DNA from: Brevundimonas intermedia
GTDB taxonomy: Bacteria > Pseudomonadota > Alphaproteobacteria > Caulobacterales > Caulobacteraceae
Assembly (NCBI RefSeq): GCF_004614235.1
Contig: NZ_SPVH01000007.1
Location: forward strand, 372,001-436,000
Reading direction: 5' to 3'
DNA: 64,000 nucleotides
Of this stretch, positions 17,203-28,564 are shown piece after piece. The translations under genes were made by a program, and so were the position numbers. Below the pieces are notes generated by a model, which was given only the letters and a program-made list of their open reading frames with translations, ran no database searches and was not told the DNA's origin. Within the stretch, counting starts at the first letter, position 1. Every line of letters starts with the position of its first letter.

Positions 17203-17679
17203 TCAGGCGCTCCGGGTGTTCTTGGGCGACGCCGACTTGAAGTCGATCGTTTCCGGTTGCTGGGCTTCGTGTTCGTGTGCGCCGCCGGCGAACAGGCGCA
17301 GGTGCGTCATCTGCTTGCGGGCCAGCGGGCTTTCTTTCGGCAGCATGCGCTCGACGGCCTTCTCAAGCACGCGCTCGGGGAAGCGACCGCCCAGAACCTT
17401 CTCCGGGGTCGTCGACTTGACGCCGCCCGGGTGGCCGGTGTGGCGATAGTAGACCTTGTCGGTCGACTTCTTGCCGGTGAACACGACCTTGTCGACGTTG
17501 GTGACGACGACATAGTCGCCGCAATCGACGTGCGGGGTGTAGTCGCCGCGGTGCTTGCCGCGCAGGCGGTTGGCGATGAAGGTCGCGAGGCGGCCCACCA
17601 CGACGCCTTCGGCGTCGATGTGGATCCACTTCTTCTCGACCTCGGCCGGCTTCAACGAAGCCGTAGTGCTCTTCAGCAT
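17203..17679 (-). CDS. rplM: 50S ribosomal protein L13
   Basis: A 158-residue L13, with [17 protein letters not shown] near the N-terminus and [12 protein letters not shown] in the middle. I start at ATG 17679 ([11 protein letters not shown]), the usual alphaproteobacterial L13 start; the frame stays open upstream to 17778, but the extra 33 residues are unlike the family. L13 is an early-assembly protein of the large subunit and is first in its operon with rpsI. An AT-rich upstream region (about 17800-17890) probably holds promoters in both directions. Confidence 0.98.
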   Translation of the reverse strand: MLKSTTASLKPAEVEKKWIHIDAEGVVVGRLATFIANRLRGKHRGDYTPHVDCGDYVVVTNVDKVVFTGKKSTDKVYYRHTGHPGGVKSTTPEKVLGGRFPERVLEKAVERMLPKESPLARKQMTHLRLFAGGAHEHEAQQPETIDFKSASPKNTRSA

Positions 17680-17943
17680 TGAGAGGGTTCCTGGAGACGA
17701 AAATCGGGTCCGGCCCCTGAAGGAACCGAATGAAGGCGCGCTGATACAGGAGACGATTGGTCGCGTCAACGCACGCAAACGCAGCGTATTCGACCTACAC
17801 CGTTGTTTTTATATATCTTTATAAACACGGTATTAAAATACCCGATCTTTCACGGCTGTTTGACGTTATGAAATAACAAAAATCGTCATCAAACCATGAT
17901 CATTCCGAGGCATCGGGGTGCCGACACCTTCGGGAGCCTTCTC

Positions 17944-19329
17944 ATGATCCTTCACCGTCGCGGCCTGATCGCCTCCAGCGCCGCCGCCGCCTTCGCCGGT
18001 CTGGCGCGCCACGCCTCCGCCCAGGCCACCGGCGAAGAAACCTACGTCAACGAGGTCCAGGGCTACGGCCCGCTGGTGCGCGACACGAACCGGCTGCTCG
18101 ACCTGCCCGAGGGCTTTTCCTACCAGGTCGTGGCCCAGAGCGGGGATACCATGGCCGACGGCCTGTTCGCGCCGGGGCAACCCGACGGCATGGCCTGTTT
18201 CCCGCTGGAGGGCTCGCGGGTCGCCCTGGTGATAAATCACGAGCTCAAAGGCTCGTCCGGCCTGCACCGCAACCTCGGCCCCGGCGGTCTTCGAGAGGAG
18301 CGGCTCGGCCTGTTGGACGCGGCCAAGGCCTATGACACCTACAAGGACGGCCGCCCCCTGCCCGGCGGCTGCTCCACCATCATCTACGATCTGGCGACGC
18401 GTCAGATGGTCAGCCAGCATTTGACCCTGGCCGGCACCTCGACCAACTGCTGCGGCGGCCCGACGCCCTGGGGCAGCTGGTTGACCTGCGAGGAAACGCT
18501 GGAGACGCCCGCCGACGCCGACGTGACCAAGAGCCACGGCTGGGTGTTCGAGGTGCCGGCGACGGCGACCGGCCTCGTCGATCCCGTGCCGCTGAAGGCC
18601 ATGGGTCGTTTCGACCACGAGGCCGTCTGCGTCGATCCCCGCACCGGCATGGTCTATCAGACCGAAGACGACAACACCGGCCTGTTCTACCGCTTCATCC
18701 CCAATGTCCCGGGCAAGCTGGCCGAGGGCGGGCGGCTTCAGGCCATGGCGTGGAAGGGCGCGCCCGCCGCCGACACCCGCAACCAGGACGCCCGCACCTG
18801 GGCCGTCGGCGACTGGCGCGAGATCGAGTGGATCGACATGGACGACGTCGAATCCCCCAACGGCGACCTGGCCAAACGCGGCCATGCGGCGGGCGCGGCC
18901 CTGGTGGCGCGCGGCGAAGGCGTCTGGTGGGGCGACGACGAGATGTATTTCACCGCCACCTCGGGCGGGCCGATACGGCGCGGCCAGGTCATGCGGCTGG
19001 TTCCCGGCCTGAACGGCGCGGCCGACCGGCTTCAGCTGTTCGTGGAAAGCACCGACCTGAAGACCATGAACATGGCCGACAACATCACCATCGCGCCGTG
19101 GGGCCACCTGATCCTGTGCGAGGACAACTATTCCACTGACGTCCGCAACCACCTGAAGGGCGTCACCCCGGACGGCAAGGTCTATACGATCGGACGCAAT
19201 GTTTTCACCGGCAACTCGGAGTTCGCCGGCGCCTGCTTCTCGCCCGATGGCGAGGTGCTATTCGTCAACATCATGTATCCGGGCATGACCCTGGCGATCA
19301 GAGGCCCATGGTCCTCGGTCCGGACATGA
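17944..19329 (+). CDS. PhoX-like (DUF839) alkaline phosphatase family protein, Tat-exported
   Basis: A 461-residue member of the PhoX/DUF839 family of calcium/iron-dependent phosphatases. It opens with a twin-arginine-like signal ([16 protein letters not shown]) cleaved near ASA-Q, so it is periplasmic. Family segments include [36 protein letters not shown] and [16 protein letters not shown] chose ATG 17944 at the start of the signal peptide; an ATG at 17896 is in frame but adds 16 residues. No convincing Pho box was found upstream. Its 3' end overlaps the convergent heme A synthase gene by 32 bases. Confidence 0.85.
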   Translation: MILHRRGLIASSAAAAFAGLARHASAQATGEETYVNEVQGYGPLVRDTNRLLDLPEGFSYQVVAQSGDTMADGLFAPGQPDGMACFPLEGSRVALVINHELKGSSGLHRNLGPGGLREERLGLLDAAKAYDTYKDGRPLPGGCSTIIYDLATRQMVSQHLTLAGTSTNCCGGPTPWGSWLTCEETLETPADADVTKSHGWVFEVPATATGLVDPVPLKAMGRFDHEAVCVDPRTGMVYQTEDDNTGLFYRFIPNVPGKLAEGGRLQAMAWKGAPAADTRNQDARTWAVGDWREIEWIDMDDVESPNGDLAKRGHAAGAALVARGEGVWWGDDEMYFTATSGGPIRRGQVMRLVPGLNGAADRLQLFVESTDLKTMNMADNITIAPWGHLILCEDNYSTDVRNHLKGVTPDGKVYTIGRNVFTGNSEFAGACFSPDGEVLFVNIMYPGMTLAIRGPWSSVRT

Positions 19330-20398
19330 AGATCCGGGGCTGAGCCCGCAGCACCAGCCACAGGTTCGCCGTCGCCACGGCCAGGACGACGGCGGCCCCG
19401 CCCTGATGCAGGACACCCAGCCACACCGGCACGGCGTGCATCAGGGTGACGATCCCCAGCAGGGCCTGGAACCAGACAACGCCCGCCAGGACGAACGCGG
19501 CCAGGCCCATTCCCTCGGCCACGCGCCAGCGCCAGGCCTGGAAGGCGTAGATGCTGACCGCGATCAGCAGGCCATAGGCCACCAGCCGGTGATTGAACTG
19601 CGTCAGGGCCTGGTCATGCAGGAAGGCGCTCGCCCCCAGGCTCCAGTCCGCGGGGGGCAACACCGCCCCGTTCATCAGCGGCCAGTCGGTATAGACAAGC
19701 CCTGCGTGCCCGCCCGCGACCAAAGCGCCCAGCAGGCACTGCACGAAGACCGCGCCCAACAGGAAACCGGCGCCCCGCGCCCAACCAGACGGCGGCCGCC
19801 CGTGATCCTCGCCGTGCCACGCCTCCAGCGCTGTCCAGATTAGGGCGGCAAACAGGATGAAGGCCAGGCCCAGGTGCGTCGCCAACCGCTCTGGCGCGAC
19901 GCTGACCCGCTCGGACAGGCCGCTGGACACCATCCACCAACCGATCAGACCCTGCAGCCCGCCCAGCGCCAGCAGCACGACGCAGCGCCAGATCAGCCGA
20001 TCCGGCATGGCCCATTGGCGGAACAGCGAACGCGACGGCGCCACACGGCACAGCAGGAAGAAGATCAGCGGCAGGACGAACACCAAGCCGATCACACGCC
20101 CGATCAGCCGGTGCAGCCATTCCCACCAGAATATGCCCTGAAATTCGCCCAGGCTCATGCCCGCGTTGATCTGGGCGTATTGGGGGATCTGCTTGTATTT
20201 GTCGAAGGCCTCGGCCCACTGGGCGTCGTTCAGCGGCGGGATCGCGCCCATGATGGGCTGCCATTCCGTGATCGACAGGCCCGAGCCCGTCAGGCGGGTG
20301 ATGCCGCCGACAACCACCATCAGGAAGACGATAGCCGCCGTGGCGAACAGCCACACGGCGACGGCGCGATTGCGATCTGGATTTCCGAAACGGTTCAT
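19298..20398 (-). CDS. ctaA: Heme A synthase, COX15/CtaA type
   Basis: Heme A synthase oxidises the C8 methyl of heme O to make heme A for cytochrome aa3 oxidases. The 366-residue membrane protein has eight predicted helices and conserved heme-ligand histidines in [26 protein letters not shown] and LHQGGAA, the pattern of Cox15. I start at ATG 20398 ([11 protein letters not shown]), as upstream in-frame codons to 20485 lack family similarity. It overlaps the phosphatase gene tail to tail by 32 bases. No cox operon is adjacent. Confidence 0.95.
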   Translation of the reverse strand: MNRFGNPDRNRAVAVWLFATAAIVFLMVVVGGITRLTGSGLSITEWQPIMGAIPPLNDAQWAEAFDKYKQIPQYAQINAGMSLGEFQGIFWWEWLHRLIGRVIGLVFVLPLIFFLLCRVAPSRSLFRQWAMPDRLIWRCVVLLALGGLQGLIGWWMVSSGLSERVSVAPERLATHLGLAFILFAALIWTALEAWHGEDHGRPPSGWARGAGFLLGAVFVQCLLGALVAGGHAGLVYTDWPLMNGAVLPPADWSLGASAFLHDQALTQFNHRLVAYGLLIAVSIYAFQAWRWRVAEGMGLAAFVLAGVVWFQALLGIVTLMHAVPVWLGVLHQGGAAVVLAVATANLWLVLRAQPRIFMSGPRTMGL

Positions 20399-20533
20399 TC
20401 GACGCCCGACACTGACCCGGATATGGTGTCGCGCTCGACGATGACCAAATCGCGACCGGTGCGGTATGCCCGCCCGGAGCGACAAGATCGAGTCGGATTG
20501 AGTTAACGGCGCTGACGCCGCAGGAGATCAGGG

Positions 20534-20785
20534 TTGCAATACGCCGATATCGCCGCCGCCGTTGCAGGCGGCTTGCTGCTGGCTTGGATCGCGGACCTTC
20601 TGACGGGCCGTCGCGGCTTCGGCGGCACCAGCCTGGTGTCCGGCGTCGGCCTGGCCTGTGGCTGGTTCCTGGCCGTGCGCGTATTCGCCATCAGCACCAT
20701 GGACAGCTGGGTCTGGGTGCCGTGGGCCCTGGTCGGATCGGGTTTCTGCCTGGTCGCCTTCTTCCTGTTCAGGAACAAGCGCTGA
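20534..20785 (+). CDS. Small transmembrane protein (transglycosylase-associated-like)
   Basis: An 83-residue protein with three hydrophobic segments and a Gly-rich loop (GRRGFGGTSLVSGVGLACG), similar in layout to small GlsB/YeaQ-type membrane proteins, although I am not certain of the family. The TTG start at 20534 is well supported by AGGAG a few bases upstream. It overlaps the next gene's ATG by one base (TGATG), so both are probably co-translated. Confidence 0.75.
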   Translation: MQYADIAAAVAGGLLLAWIADLLTGRRGFGGTSLVSGVGLACGWFLAVRVFAISTMDSWVWVPWALVGSGFCLVAFFLFRNKR

Positions 20786-20979
20786 TGCACCCGCGACTGC
20801 GTCGCTTCGTCGCCGCGATCGGCGTGCTGGCCTTCCTGATCTTCTGGGTCTGGGGCCTGATCGCCCTGCGCGGCATGCTGCCTGCGTCGCAGTGGATCGA
20901 TTTCCTGTTCTTCGGCATCGGCGGCACCGCCTGGGGCCTGCCGCTCATTCCGCTGCTGAAGTGGGCCGAGCGCGGCTGA
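20785..20979 (+). CDS. DUF2842 family membrane protein
   Basis: A 64-residue protein with two transmembrane helices ([17 protein letters not shown] and [17 protein letters not shown]). The pattern matches the short alphaproteobacterial DUF2842 family of unknown function. The ATG at 20785 overlaps the preceding stop. The frame is open further upstream inside the preceding gene, but the overlap start gives the normal family length. Confidence 0.8.
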   Translation: MHPRLRRFVAAIGVLAFLIFWVWGLIALRGMLPASQWIDFLFFGIGGTAWGLPLIPLLKWAERG

Positions 20980-21058
20980 AGGCCAACTTAGGCCCAGAAA
21001 CGGCGATGGGGCCGCCCGTAAGGACGACCCCACCATCATCATTCTTTTGCAAGAATGG

Positions 21059-21132
<74 letters not shown>

Positions 21133-21191
21133 AAGGCGCTCCCTATAGACGGGGGGATCGTCGTCCGCAAACGCTAAAACGACTTTTCCAC

Positions 21192-21599
21192 CTACCGTGA
21201 AAGAACGGCGTCCAGACGGGCCTTCGCCTGCTCCAGATCGGCGAGAACCTGCTGCAAATTCGAGGTTTCGAGCCGCCCCGTGCCGGATCTGGCGGAACTG
21301 ATCGCAATGTCGCCATCCTCGATCAAGGCGGCGGCTTCGGCCCCGATCAGCTTTTTCAGCCCCTGTTCCGTATGCAGACGCTGGACGCCGCGAATCGTCA
21401 GGCCGTCATCGTGCAGCAGCCGCTTGACCGCCTTGAGGACAGCGATGTCCTGAGGACGATAGAATCGCCGTCCGCCTGCCCGTTTCACAGGCGTCACAAA
21501 GGCGAACTTCGTCTCCCAGAAGCGCAGCACATGCTGGGGCGCGCCGACCTCTTCGGCCGCTTCGGAGATGGTGCGGAAGGCGTCGGCGCTCTTGGCCAC
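21192..21599 (-). CDS. MerR family transcriptional regulator
   Basis: The 135-residue protein starts with a MerR-type winged helix: [36 protein letters not shown] and [15 protein letters not shown] helical C-terminus follows that could dimerise. No metal-binding cysteines are present, so it is not a classic metal sensor. I start at GTG 21599, which has GAGGA eight bases upstream, five bases after the ihfA stop. A MerR regulator directly after ihfA is a common arrangement in proteobacteria. Confidence 0.9.
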   Translation of the reverse strand: MAKSADAFRTISEAAEEVGAPQHVLRFWETKFAFVTPVKRAGGRRFYRPQDIAVLKAVKRLLHDDGLTIRGVQRLHTEQGLKKLIGAEAAALIEDGDIAISSARSGTGRLETSNLQQVLADLEQAKARLDAVLSR

Positions 21600-21604
21600 G
21601 CGCG

Positions 21605-21943
21605 TCAGTCCTCGACGACGGCGTCGTGAACACGGCTCTTCATGATCTGCGAGGCGCGGAAGCTGATGACCCGGCGCGGATTGATCGCCGCCGGTTCGCC
21701 GGTCTTGGGATTGCGGCCCATCCGGGCGCGTTTCTCGCGAACCTGAAAGACGCCGAAGCCGGACAGCTTCACCGTCTCGCCGCGTTCCAGCGATTCGACG
21801 ATCAGCTCCAGGGTGCGCTCGACCAGGCTGGAGCACTCCTGACGCGACAGGCCGACCTCATTATGTACGGCTTCGCACAGGTCAGCGCGCGTCACGGTCT
21901 GTTGGCCTGCCATCATATCCCCGCTCATGCGATCCGCTCGCAT
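21605..21943 (-). CDS. ihfA: Integration host factor subunit alpha
   Basis: IHF-alpha pairs with IHF-beta to bend DNA at specific sites in replication, recombination and transcription. The protein (112 residues from the first ATG) has the HU/IHF fold, with [33 protein letters not shown] and the DNA-intercalating arm [17 protein letters not shown]. Several in-frame ATGs (21943, 21928, 21916, 21913) precede the conserved domain and the exact start is uncertain; the later ones give typical length. It heads a short unit with the MerR gene. Confidence 0.95.
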   Translation of the reverse strand: MRADRMSGDMMAGQQTVTRADLCEAVHNEVGLSRQECSSLVERTLELIVESLERGETVKLSGFGVFQVREKRARMGRNPKTGEPAAINPRRVISFRASQIMKSRVHDAVVED

Positions 21944-22002
21944 TCATAGGGCCGCAAAGGCCCCGAAAAATCAATGCCTATGGCCGATTTAAAGTCGGCA
22001 CC

Positions 22003-22976
<974 letters not shown>

Positions 22977-22980
<4 letters not shown>

Positions 22981-24053
22981 TGGAGGGGTTCTCCCACGGA
23001 TGCGGCGGGCTTGGCGGCATGATCGAACACCGCGTCCAGCTTGCCCAGGTTGTCCCCCACCTTGCTCATATAGTCACTGCGGGCCAGATCGACAGCGATG
23101 CGGATCGCATTGCCAAAGCCCTTGGCGTCAGCGCCGCCGTGGCTCTTCACGACGATGCCGTTCAGACCCAGCAGAGGCCCGCCGTTGATGGTGCTGGGGT
23201 CGATCTTCTGGCGCATTTTCTTCAGCGCCGGCATGGCGATCACGGCGCCCAGCTTGGATTGCAGGTTCGAGGTCAGGGCCTCTTTCAGCAAGGCAGAGAT
23301 ATAGCGCGCCGTGCCTTCGGCGGTCTTCAGCGCGATATTGCCGGTGAAGCCGTCGGTGACGACCACGTCCACCGTGCCCTTGGCGATGTCGTCGCCCTCG
23401 ACGAAGCCGTGATAGTTCAGGTCGAACGGGCCGTCGCGCAGGATGGCGTGCGCCTCCTTGACCTGTTCGTTGCCCTTCATGTCCTCCGAACCGACGTTCA
23501 GCAGGCCGATTGTCGGGCGCGCGATGCCGCGCACCGCCGACTGGAAGGCCTCGCCCATGATGGCGAATTCGATCAGTTGTTCGGCGTCGCTGCCGATATT
23601 GGCGCCGACGTCCAGAACCGCGGTATGGCCTTTGAAGGTCGGCCAGCTGGCGACGATGGCCGGCCGCTCCAGCCCAGGCGCGGACATGCGCAGAATCAGT
23701 TTCGAGATCGCCATCAGGGCGCCGGTGTTGCCGGCCGAGACGACGCCGCCTGCCTGGCCCGTCTTCACCGCCTCAATGGCGTTCCACAGACTGGAGCCCT
23801 TGCCGCGCCGCATGGCTTGGGCCGGCTTCTCGTCCATGGCCACGACCTTGTCGGTGTGACGGATTTCGCAGATGTCCGTCGCCAAGCCGCAGCGCGCCAG
23901 TTCAGGGGCGATCTTGGCCTCGTCGCCGTGCAGCAGGAATCGAACACCTTCGCCGTCATGGGCGCGGATATAGCTGCGGATGCCGGGAACGACGACGGAT
24001 GGCCCGTGATCGCCGCCCATGGCGTCAAGCGAGATCGTAACTGGGGCTGGCAA
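22977..24053 (-). CDS. plsX: Phosphate acyltransferase PlsX
   Basis: PlsX converts acyl-ACP to acyl-phosphate for phosphatidic-acid synthesis. The protein carries the family N-terminus VTISLDAMGGDHGP and TDGFTGNIALKTAEG later. I propose a TTG start at 24053 (LPAPVTISLD), with GAGG four bases upstream, giving 358 residues, the usual length. An ATG at 24137 is in frame but adds 28 residues not seen in the family. The genes yceD-plsX-fabH form the usual lipid-synthesis series, although rpmF is missing between the first two. Confidence 0.93.
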
Positions 24054-24159
24054 ATGGACCTCGTTTGGCCGCGTCGTCTTGTCGCGCGACGCTTGGCAGT
24101 ATGCGCTGAACGATAGCGCCGAAGCCGGGGGATGCAACCACCCGGCCCCTGCGTCAACC

Positions 24160-24678
24160 TCAGCCTTTATCGTCCTGAGATTTAAGCGCCTTCAAGGCGG
24201 CGAAGGGTGAAATCTCGCCCGGCTCCTCCGGTTGCACGAATTCCGCGCCGGGCTTGCGCGGGAAAGGATCCAGCGACAGCAGCAGTTGTTCGACGGCGTA
24301 ATGACCCAGGTCGATCTTACCGTCCTCGATCACGTCGGCGTCTTCCTCTTCCAGCGTGACCTCGATCTCCTCAGTCTCCTGAGGCTTGGCCTGGACCAGC
24401 TGGATCGAAAAGCGGCGATCCACATCGACGGGCAAGGGCTCCAGCGTCAGGCCGCAGGCCTGAATGGCATGGGCCGTGATACGCCCTTTCAGGGTCCACT
24501 CGCTGGTGGAGGGGGTCGGCTTCACGTCGAAATCCACCACGAAGTCTTCAAGGCCCTGCAGATCCAGGGCGCGGGCGATTCGCTTACGCGTATCCGCATC
24601 CGGTTCGAGCTTCCGGTTCAGTCCGGCCCCGATCTGATTGACCCGCACCGTCTCGCTGTAGGGGAGCGTCACGCTCAT
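24160..24678 (-). CDS. yceD: YceD/DUF177 family protein (23S rRNA accumulation)
   Basis: The 172-residue protein matches the DUF177 family: TLKGRITAHAIQACGLTLEPL in the middle and a C-terminal acidic stretch. E. coli YceD is needed for normal 23S rRNA accumulation, and the plant homologue binds the 23S rRNA precursor. In many bacteria it is followed by rpmF; here plsX comes next, after about 106 bases. It lies 5 bases downstream of the cytochrome bc1 chaperone gene. Confidence 0.88.
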   Translation of the reverse strand: MSVTLPYSETVRVNQIGAGLNRKLEPDADTRKRIARALDLQGLEDFVVDFDVKPTPSTSEWTLKGRITAHAIQACGLTLEPLPVDVDRRFSIQLVQAKPQETEEIEVTLEEEDADVIEDGKIDLGHYAVEQLLLSLDPFPRKPGAEFVQPEEPGEISPFAALKALKSQDDKG

Positions 24679-24683
24679 CTGTC

Positions 24684-25208
24684 TTAAACTTCCGCCCAGG
24701 CCGGCGTCGCCAGCACCTTGTTGAAATCCTGCGCCGCCAAGGCTGCGCGTGTGGTCAGTGCATAGCGCGCCAGCGCCTCTGCGTGCATCGCATCCGGCTC
24801 CGCATAGACGTTCTTCGCCATCGCCTCGGCCAGGCCGCCCGCGTCACCGGCGCGCAGCGGCTGCTCATAGGCGTTCATCCGCCCATACAGAGCCTCGCCC
24901 AGCTTGCGCATCTTCTTGCCCACCGCGACGTCGCCCACGCCTTCCTCACGCAGGGCATGATCCAGCGCGGAGACATAGACGTCGAACACAGCCTGGGCCG
25001 CATCCTGGCCCTGGGCCGTATTCTCGTCGCGCAGCCGCAGCACCAGCAGCAGCACGTGCAACGTATAAAGTTCGAATCGGGCGTCGATGCGGTCGGCGAC
25101 CCCCAACCGCGTGTAAAAGGCGGGATTGCGCGCCTGGCCGACGGCCTTGGCATACAGATCGTCGCCGATACGGACGCCGGGTCGCGGCTTGAACAGGTTT
25201 TTGAGCAT
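24684..25208 (-). CDS. Ubiquinol-cytochrome c chaperone (CBP3/UQCC1 family)
   Basis: The 174-residue protein resembles the alphaproteobacterial CBP3 family, homologous to mitochondrial proteins that assist maturation of cytochrome b of the bc1 complex. Family segments include FYTRLGVADRIDARFELYTLH, DHALREEGVGDVAVGKKMR and LYGRMNAYEQ. I choose the ATG at 25208 (MLKNLFKPRP); an ATG three codons earlier is possible. It is divergent from bamE and leads into yceD. Confidence 0.88.
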   Translation of the reverse strand: MLKNLFKPRPGVRIGDDLYAKAVGQARNPAFYTRLGVADRIDARFELYTLHVLLLVLRLRDENTAQGQDAAQAVFDVYVSALDHALREEGVGDVAVGKKMRKLGEALYGRMNAYEQPLRAGDAGGLAEAMAKNVYAEPDAMHAEALARYALTTRAALAAQDFNKVLATPAWAEV

Positions 25209-25299
25209 GGGTTTCAACGGCCCCTTTTCCGCCGCGCCGTTGAACTAGGACGCAGGTCCGTCTAGGTCAAAGACCTTGTTCTCTCGCAGGCGCCCGACC

Positions 25300-25779
25300 A
25301 TGTCCCGTTTCGTCCCGCTTTTCGTCGCCGTTTCGCTGGCCGGCCTGTCCGCCGCCTGTGCTCCGACCATCGGCTCCAACGGCTTCCAGGCCATCGACGC
25401 CAAGCCCCAGGACGTGGTCGCCGGCACCGACACCAAGGAAACGGTGCTGGCCAAGCTGGGCTCGCCCTCGACCACTTCGACCTTCGAGCCTGATCAGGTC
25501 TGGTACTACATCAGCCAGACGACCGAGAAATACACCTACAACCTGCCCAAGGTCTCCACCCGCACGGTGACGGAGATCACCTTCGTTCCTCAAGGCGACC
25601 AGGTCGCTTCGGTGCGCACATTGGGTCTGACGGACGGCGAGCAGATCGCCATGAACCGTAACGAGACCCCGACGCGCGGTCGCGAGCTGACAGTGCTGGA
25701 GCAACTGCTGGGCAACGTCGGTCGCGGCCAACTGCCCCGCACCGAGGATGATACGCCCGGTCAGCGCCGCCCCGACTAA
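25300..25779 (+). CDS. bamE: Outer membrane protein assembly factor BamE
   Basis: BamE is a lipoprotein of the BAM complex that inserts beta-barrel proteins into the outer membrane. The 159-residue protein has a lipoprotein signal ending LSAAC (Cys about residue 20), then the SmpA/OmlA-type fold with TKETVLAKLGSPSTTS and VWYYISQTTEKYTY. The start at ATG 25300 puts the signal peptide at the N-terminus; a TTG at 25276 is in frame but less suitable. A terminator follows 25 bases after the stop. Confidence 0.93.
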   Translation: MSRFVPLFVAVSLAGLSAACAPTIGSNGFQAIDAKPQDVVAGTDTKETVLAKLGSPSTTSTFEPDQVWYYISQTTEKYTYNLPKVSTRTVTEITFVPQGDQVASVRTLGLTDGEQIAMNRNETPTRGRELTVLEQLLGNVGRGQLPRTEDDTPGQRRPD

Positions 25780-25804
25780 GGCAGCCCTCCCCTCCCAAAC
25801 AAAG

Positions 25805-25835
25805 ACGCCCCGGAGATCGCTCTCCGGGGCGTTTT
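25805..25835. terminator. Bidirectional terminator between bamE and hppA
   Basis: A perfect 12-bp stem, ACGCCCCGGAGA (25805-25816) and TCTCCGGGGCGT (25821-25832), with loop TCGC, followed by a T-run on the plus strand. On the minus strand CTTTGTTT follows the hairpin. It sits between two convergent genes and can serve both. Confidence 0.93.
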
Positions 25836-25855
25836 CGTATCGGTGACGGTTCGAC

Positions 25856-28015
25856 CTAGCCGATATTTCCGCTCGCCAGCACCGCCAGCAGAAGCAGGGC
25901 GACGATGTTGGTGATCTTGATCATCGGGTTCACCGCCGGACCGGACGTGTCCTTGTAGGGATCGCCGACCGTATCTCCGGTCACGGCCGCCTTGTGGGCT
26001 TCGGAGCCCTTGCCGTGGACCACGCCGTTCTTGTCGGTGAAGCCCTCTTCGATCACCTTTTTGGCGTTGTCCCAGGCGCCGCCGCCCGAGGTCATGGAGA
26101 TGGCGACGAACAGGCCGGTCACGATCACCCCCATCAGCATGGCGCCCAGCGCGGCAAACGCGTTGGCCTTGTCCGAGATGCCCAGGATGGCGACGAACAG
26201 GACGATGGGCGACAGCACCGGCAACAGCGACGGCACGATCATCTCGCGAATCGCCGCCTTGGTCAGGATGTCGACGGCCCGGCCGTATTCCGGCTTGACC
26301 TCATAGGTCATGATGCCGGGATTCTCGCGGAACTGACGCCGCACCTCGGCGACCACAGCCTCGGCCGCCCGCCCGACCGCCATCATCGACATCCCGCCGA
26401 ACAGGAAGGGCAGCAGCCCTCCGAACAGCAGGCCGACGACGACATAGGGGTTGGTCAGGTCGAAGGCGATCGGCCCCATGTCGGCGAAGAAGGGATAGTC
26501 CGCCGGATTGGCCGAGAAATACTGCAGGTCCGACGTATAGGCCGCGAACAGCACCAGCGCGCCGAGCCCGGCCGAGCCGATGGCGTATCCCTTGGTCACC
26601 GCCTTGGTGGTGTTGCCGACAGCGTCCAGCGCATCCGTCGAATGACGCACGTCGCTGGGCAGGCCCGCCATTTCGGCAATGCCCCCAGCGTTGTCCGTCA
26701 CAGGGCCGAAGGCGTCCAGCGCTACGATCATCCCCGCCACGCCCAGCATGGTGGTGGTGGCGATGGCGATGCCGAACAGGCCCGCCAGCTGGAAGCTGGC
26801 CACGATGCCGACGATGATCGTCAGCGCCGGAAGCGCGGTGGATTCCAGCGACACTGCCAGCCCCTGGATGACATTGGTGCCGTGCCCGGACACCGAGGCG
26901 TTGGCCACCGAGCGCACGGGCCGGAAGTTCGAGCCCGTATAGTACTCGGTCACCACGACAATCGCCGCCGTCACCGCCAGACCGACCATGCCGGACCAGA
27001 ACAGCGCCATCGGCTGGATTTCCAGACCGCTGGCCGTCACGATCGGCCCCGTCACCATCTGGTTGATCACCCACCAGACCGCGAAGATGGACAAGGCGCC
27101 GGTCACGATCAGGCCCTGATACAGCGCCCCCATGATGTTCTGGCTCTTGCCCAGTCGCACGAAGAAACTGCCGATGATCGAGGTGACGATGCACACCGCA
27201 CAGATCGCCAGCGGCAGGACCATCATCACGTCGACATAAGGCTGTCCCCGGAAGAAGATCGCGGCCAGCACCATGGTCGCGACGGTCGTCACCGCATAGG
27301 TCTCGAACAGATCGGCCGCCATGCCGGCGCAGTCGCCGACATTGTCGCCAACATTGTCAGCGATGGTCGCGGCGTTGCGAGGATCGTCCTCGGGAATGCC
27401 TGCCTCGACTTTGCCCACCATGTCGCCGCCCACGTCAGCGCCCTTGGTGAAGATGCCGCCGCCCAGACGGGCGAAGATCGAGATCAGCGAAGCGCCGAAG
27501 CCCAGCGCCACCAGACCGTCGATCACCTCACGTCCGGTCGACGCCAGGCCCAGATGTTGGGTCATCACGATATAATAGCCGGACACACCGATCAGGGCCC
27601 CGCCCGCCACGAACATCCCGGTGATGGCGCCCGAGCGGAACGCCAGGTTCAGCCCCTTCGACAGGCTTTCGGACGCCGCCTGGGCCGTGCGCACATTGGC
27701 CCGCACCGAGATCAGCATCCCGGCATAGCCGGCCGCGCCGGACAGGACGGACCCGATCAGGAAGCCGATCGCGGCGTAAATGCCGATCAGGAAATAGGCG
27801 GCGATCAGGATCACGATCCCGACGATGCCGATGGTCAGATATTGCCGCTTCAGATAGGCGGAGGCGCCTTCCTGGATCGCAGCGGCGATCTCTCGCATCT
27901 TGTCGTTGCCGGTGCTCGCCTTCATCAGCACAGCGGTCTGTGCGGCGCCATACAGCACCGCCAGCACACCGGCCGCGAAGACCAGCGTAAGTGAGTTCAT
28001 CATTGGCGTTTCCAT
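25856..28015 (-). CDS. hppA: K+-independent membrane-bound proton-pumping pyrophosphatase
   Basis: HppA hydrolyses pyrophosphate and pumps H+ across the inner membrane. The 719-residue, roughly 16-helix protein has the substrate-binding run [35 protein letters not shown] and the second acidic cluster near the C-terminus ([14 protein letters not shown]). The position that separates the K+-dependent (Ala) from the K+-independent (Lys) class reads [10 protein letters not shown], so this is the K+-independent H+ pump. ATGs at 28003 and 28000 ([11 protein letters not shown]) may be the real start rather than 28015. Confidence 0.97.
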   Translation of the reverse strand: METPMMNSLTLVFAAGVLAVLYGAAQTAVLMKASTGNDKMREIAAAIQEGASAYLKRQYLTIGIVGIVILIAAYFLIGIYAAIGFLIGSVLSGAAGYAGMLISVRANVRTAQAASESLSKGLNLAFRSGAITGMFVAGGALIGVSGYYIVMTQHLGLASTGREVIDGLVALGFGASLISIFARLGGGIFTKGADVGGDMVGKVEAGIPEDDPRNAATIADNVGDNVGDCAGMAADLFETYAVTTVATMVLAAIFFRGQPYVDVMMVLPLAICAVCIVTSIIGSFFVRLGKSQNIMGALYQGLIVTGALSIFAVWWVINQMVTGPIVTASGLEIQPMALFWSGMVGLAVTAAIVVVTEYYTGSNFRPVRSVANASVSGHGTNVIQGLAVSLESTALPALTIIVGIVASFQLAGLFGIAIATTTMLGVAGMIVALDAFGPVTDNAGGIAEMAGLPSDVRHSTDALDAVGNTTKAVTKGYAIGSAGLGALVLFAAYTSDLQYFSANPADYPFFADMGPIAFDLTNPYVVVGLLFGGLLPFLFGGMSMMAVGRAAEAVVAEVRRQFRENPGIMTYEVKPEYGRAVDILTKAAIREMIVPSLLPVLSPIVLFVAILGISDKANAFAALGAMLMGVIVTGLFVAISMTSGGGAWDNAKKVIEEGFTDKNGVVHGKGSEAHKAAVTGDTVGDPYKDTSGPAVNPMIKITNIVALLLLAVLASGNIG

Positions 28016-28282
28016 GCCCTTGCAAACAGGCGCGCAGGCCTTGGCGCGGTCGGGCGTTATCGCCTCTGTCCGCCTTCCGGTCCCCCCGCACGCGGCGGAC
28101 GCGTCAGTGCGTCCTTTGGGATTTGCAGACCGACGGTGTCACGGCGGAAGCGTCGATGCAACGCCGCTGGTTTTCGGGCGTCTGAACGGCAAGCATGACG
28201 CGGCACAACCCCCATAGGCATAGCTCGCCATTGTGGATCGGCCTTGATTATGAGACCCTTGGTCTTTCAAATGGAGGGTTCA

Positions 28283-28564
28283 ATGACGTTCGGCATGATA
28301 ATTCTTACTGGCATGCTGGCGATGCAACAGGCCCCAGCGCCGTCAGCACCCACATCGCCGCAAGCCGCACCTCCCACGCAAGCTGCCCCTCAGCGTCCGC
28401 GCCGCATCTGTGAATCTCGTGCGCCGACCGGCCGTCGGTTGGAGCAACGCGTCTGCTATACGCCGGAACAGTACGCCGCCATGGTTGAGGCCAAGCGAAA
28501 AGAAGCAGAGGAGCTGCAGGCAGGCGGCAACATCCAGAACGACGCCAAAGCCGCTGGCGGTTAA
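28283..28564 (+). CDS. Small secreted protein with paired cysteines, unknown function
   Basis: The 93-residue protein has a hydrophobic N-terminus (GMIILTGMLAM), a Pro/Ala/Gln-rich linker, and a C-terminal motif with two cysteines (RICESRAPTGRRLEQRVC) followed by YTPEQYAAMVEAKR. This Cys-x-n-TG-x-R-x-n-Cys arrangement recurs in short exported proteins of Caulobacterales and sphingomonads of unknown role. ATG 28283 is preceded by GGAGGG, an excellent ribosome-binding site. Its stop overlaps the convergent gene by 4 bases. Confidence 0.72.
   Translation: MTFGMIILTGMLAMQQAPAPSAPTSPQAAPPTQAAPQRPRRICESRAPTGRRLEQRVCYTPEQYAAMVEAKRKEAEELQAGGNIQNDAKAAGG

Noticed and set aside
17800..17900. Pho box upstream of the PhoX-like gene
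   Set aside because: The AT-rich region has scattered partial matches (CTGTTTGAC, TGTTATTTCATAAC) but no direct repeats with proper spacing.
25994..27994. 666-codon plus-strand open frame opposite hppA
   Set aside because: hppA is unmistakable on the minus strand; the plus frame is His/Gly/Arg-rich and reflects codon bias only.
28097..28114. Inverted repeat GGACGC/GCGTCC upstream of hppA as a terminator
   Set aside because: The stem is only 6 bp, with no T-run on either strand, and it lies in the hppA leader rather than at a gene end.
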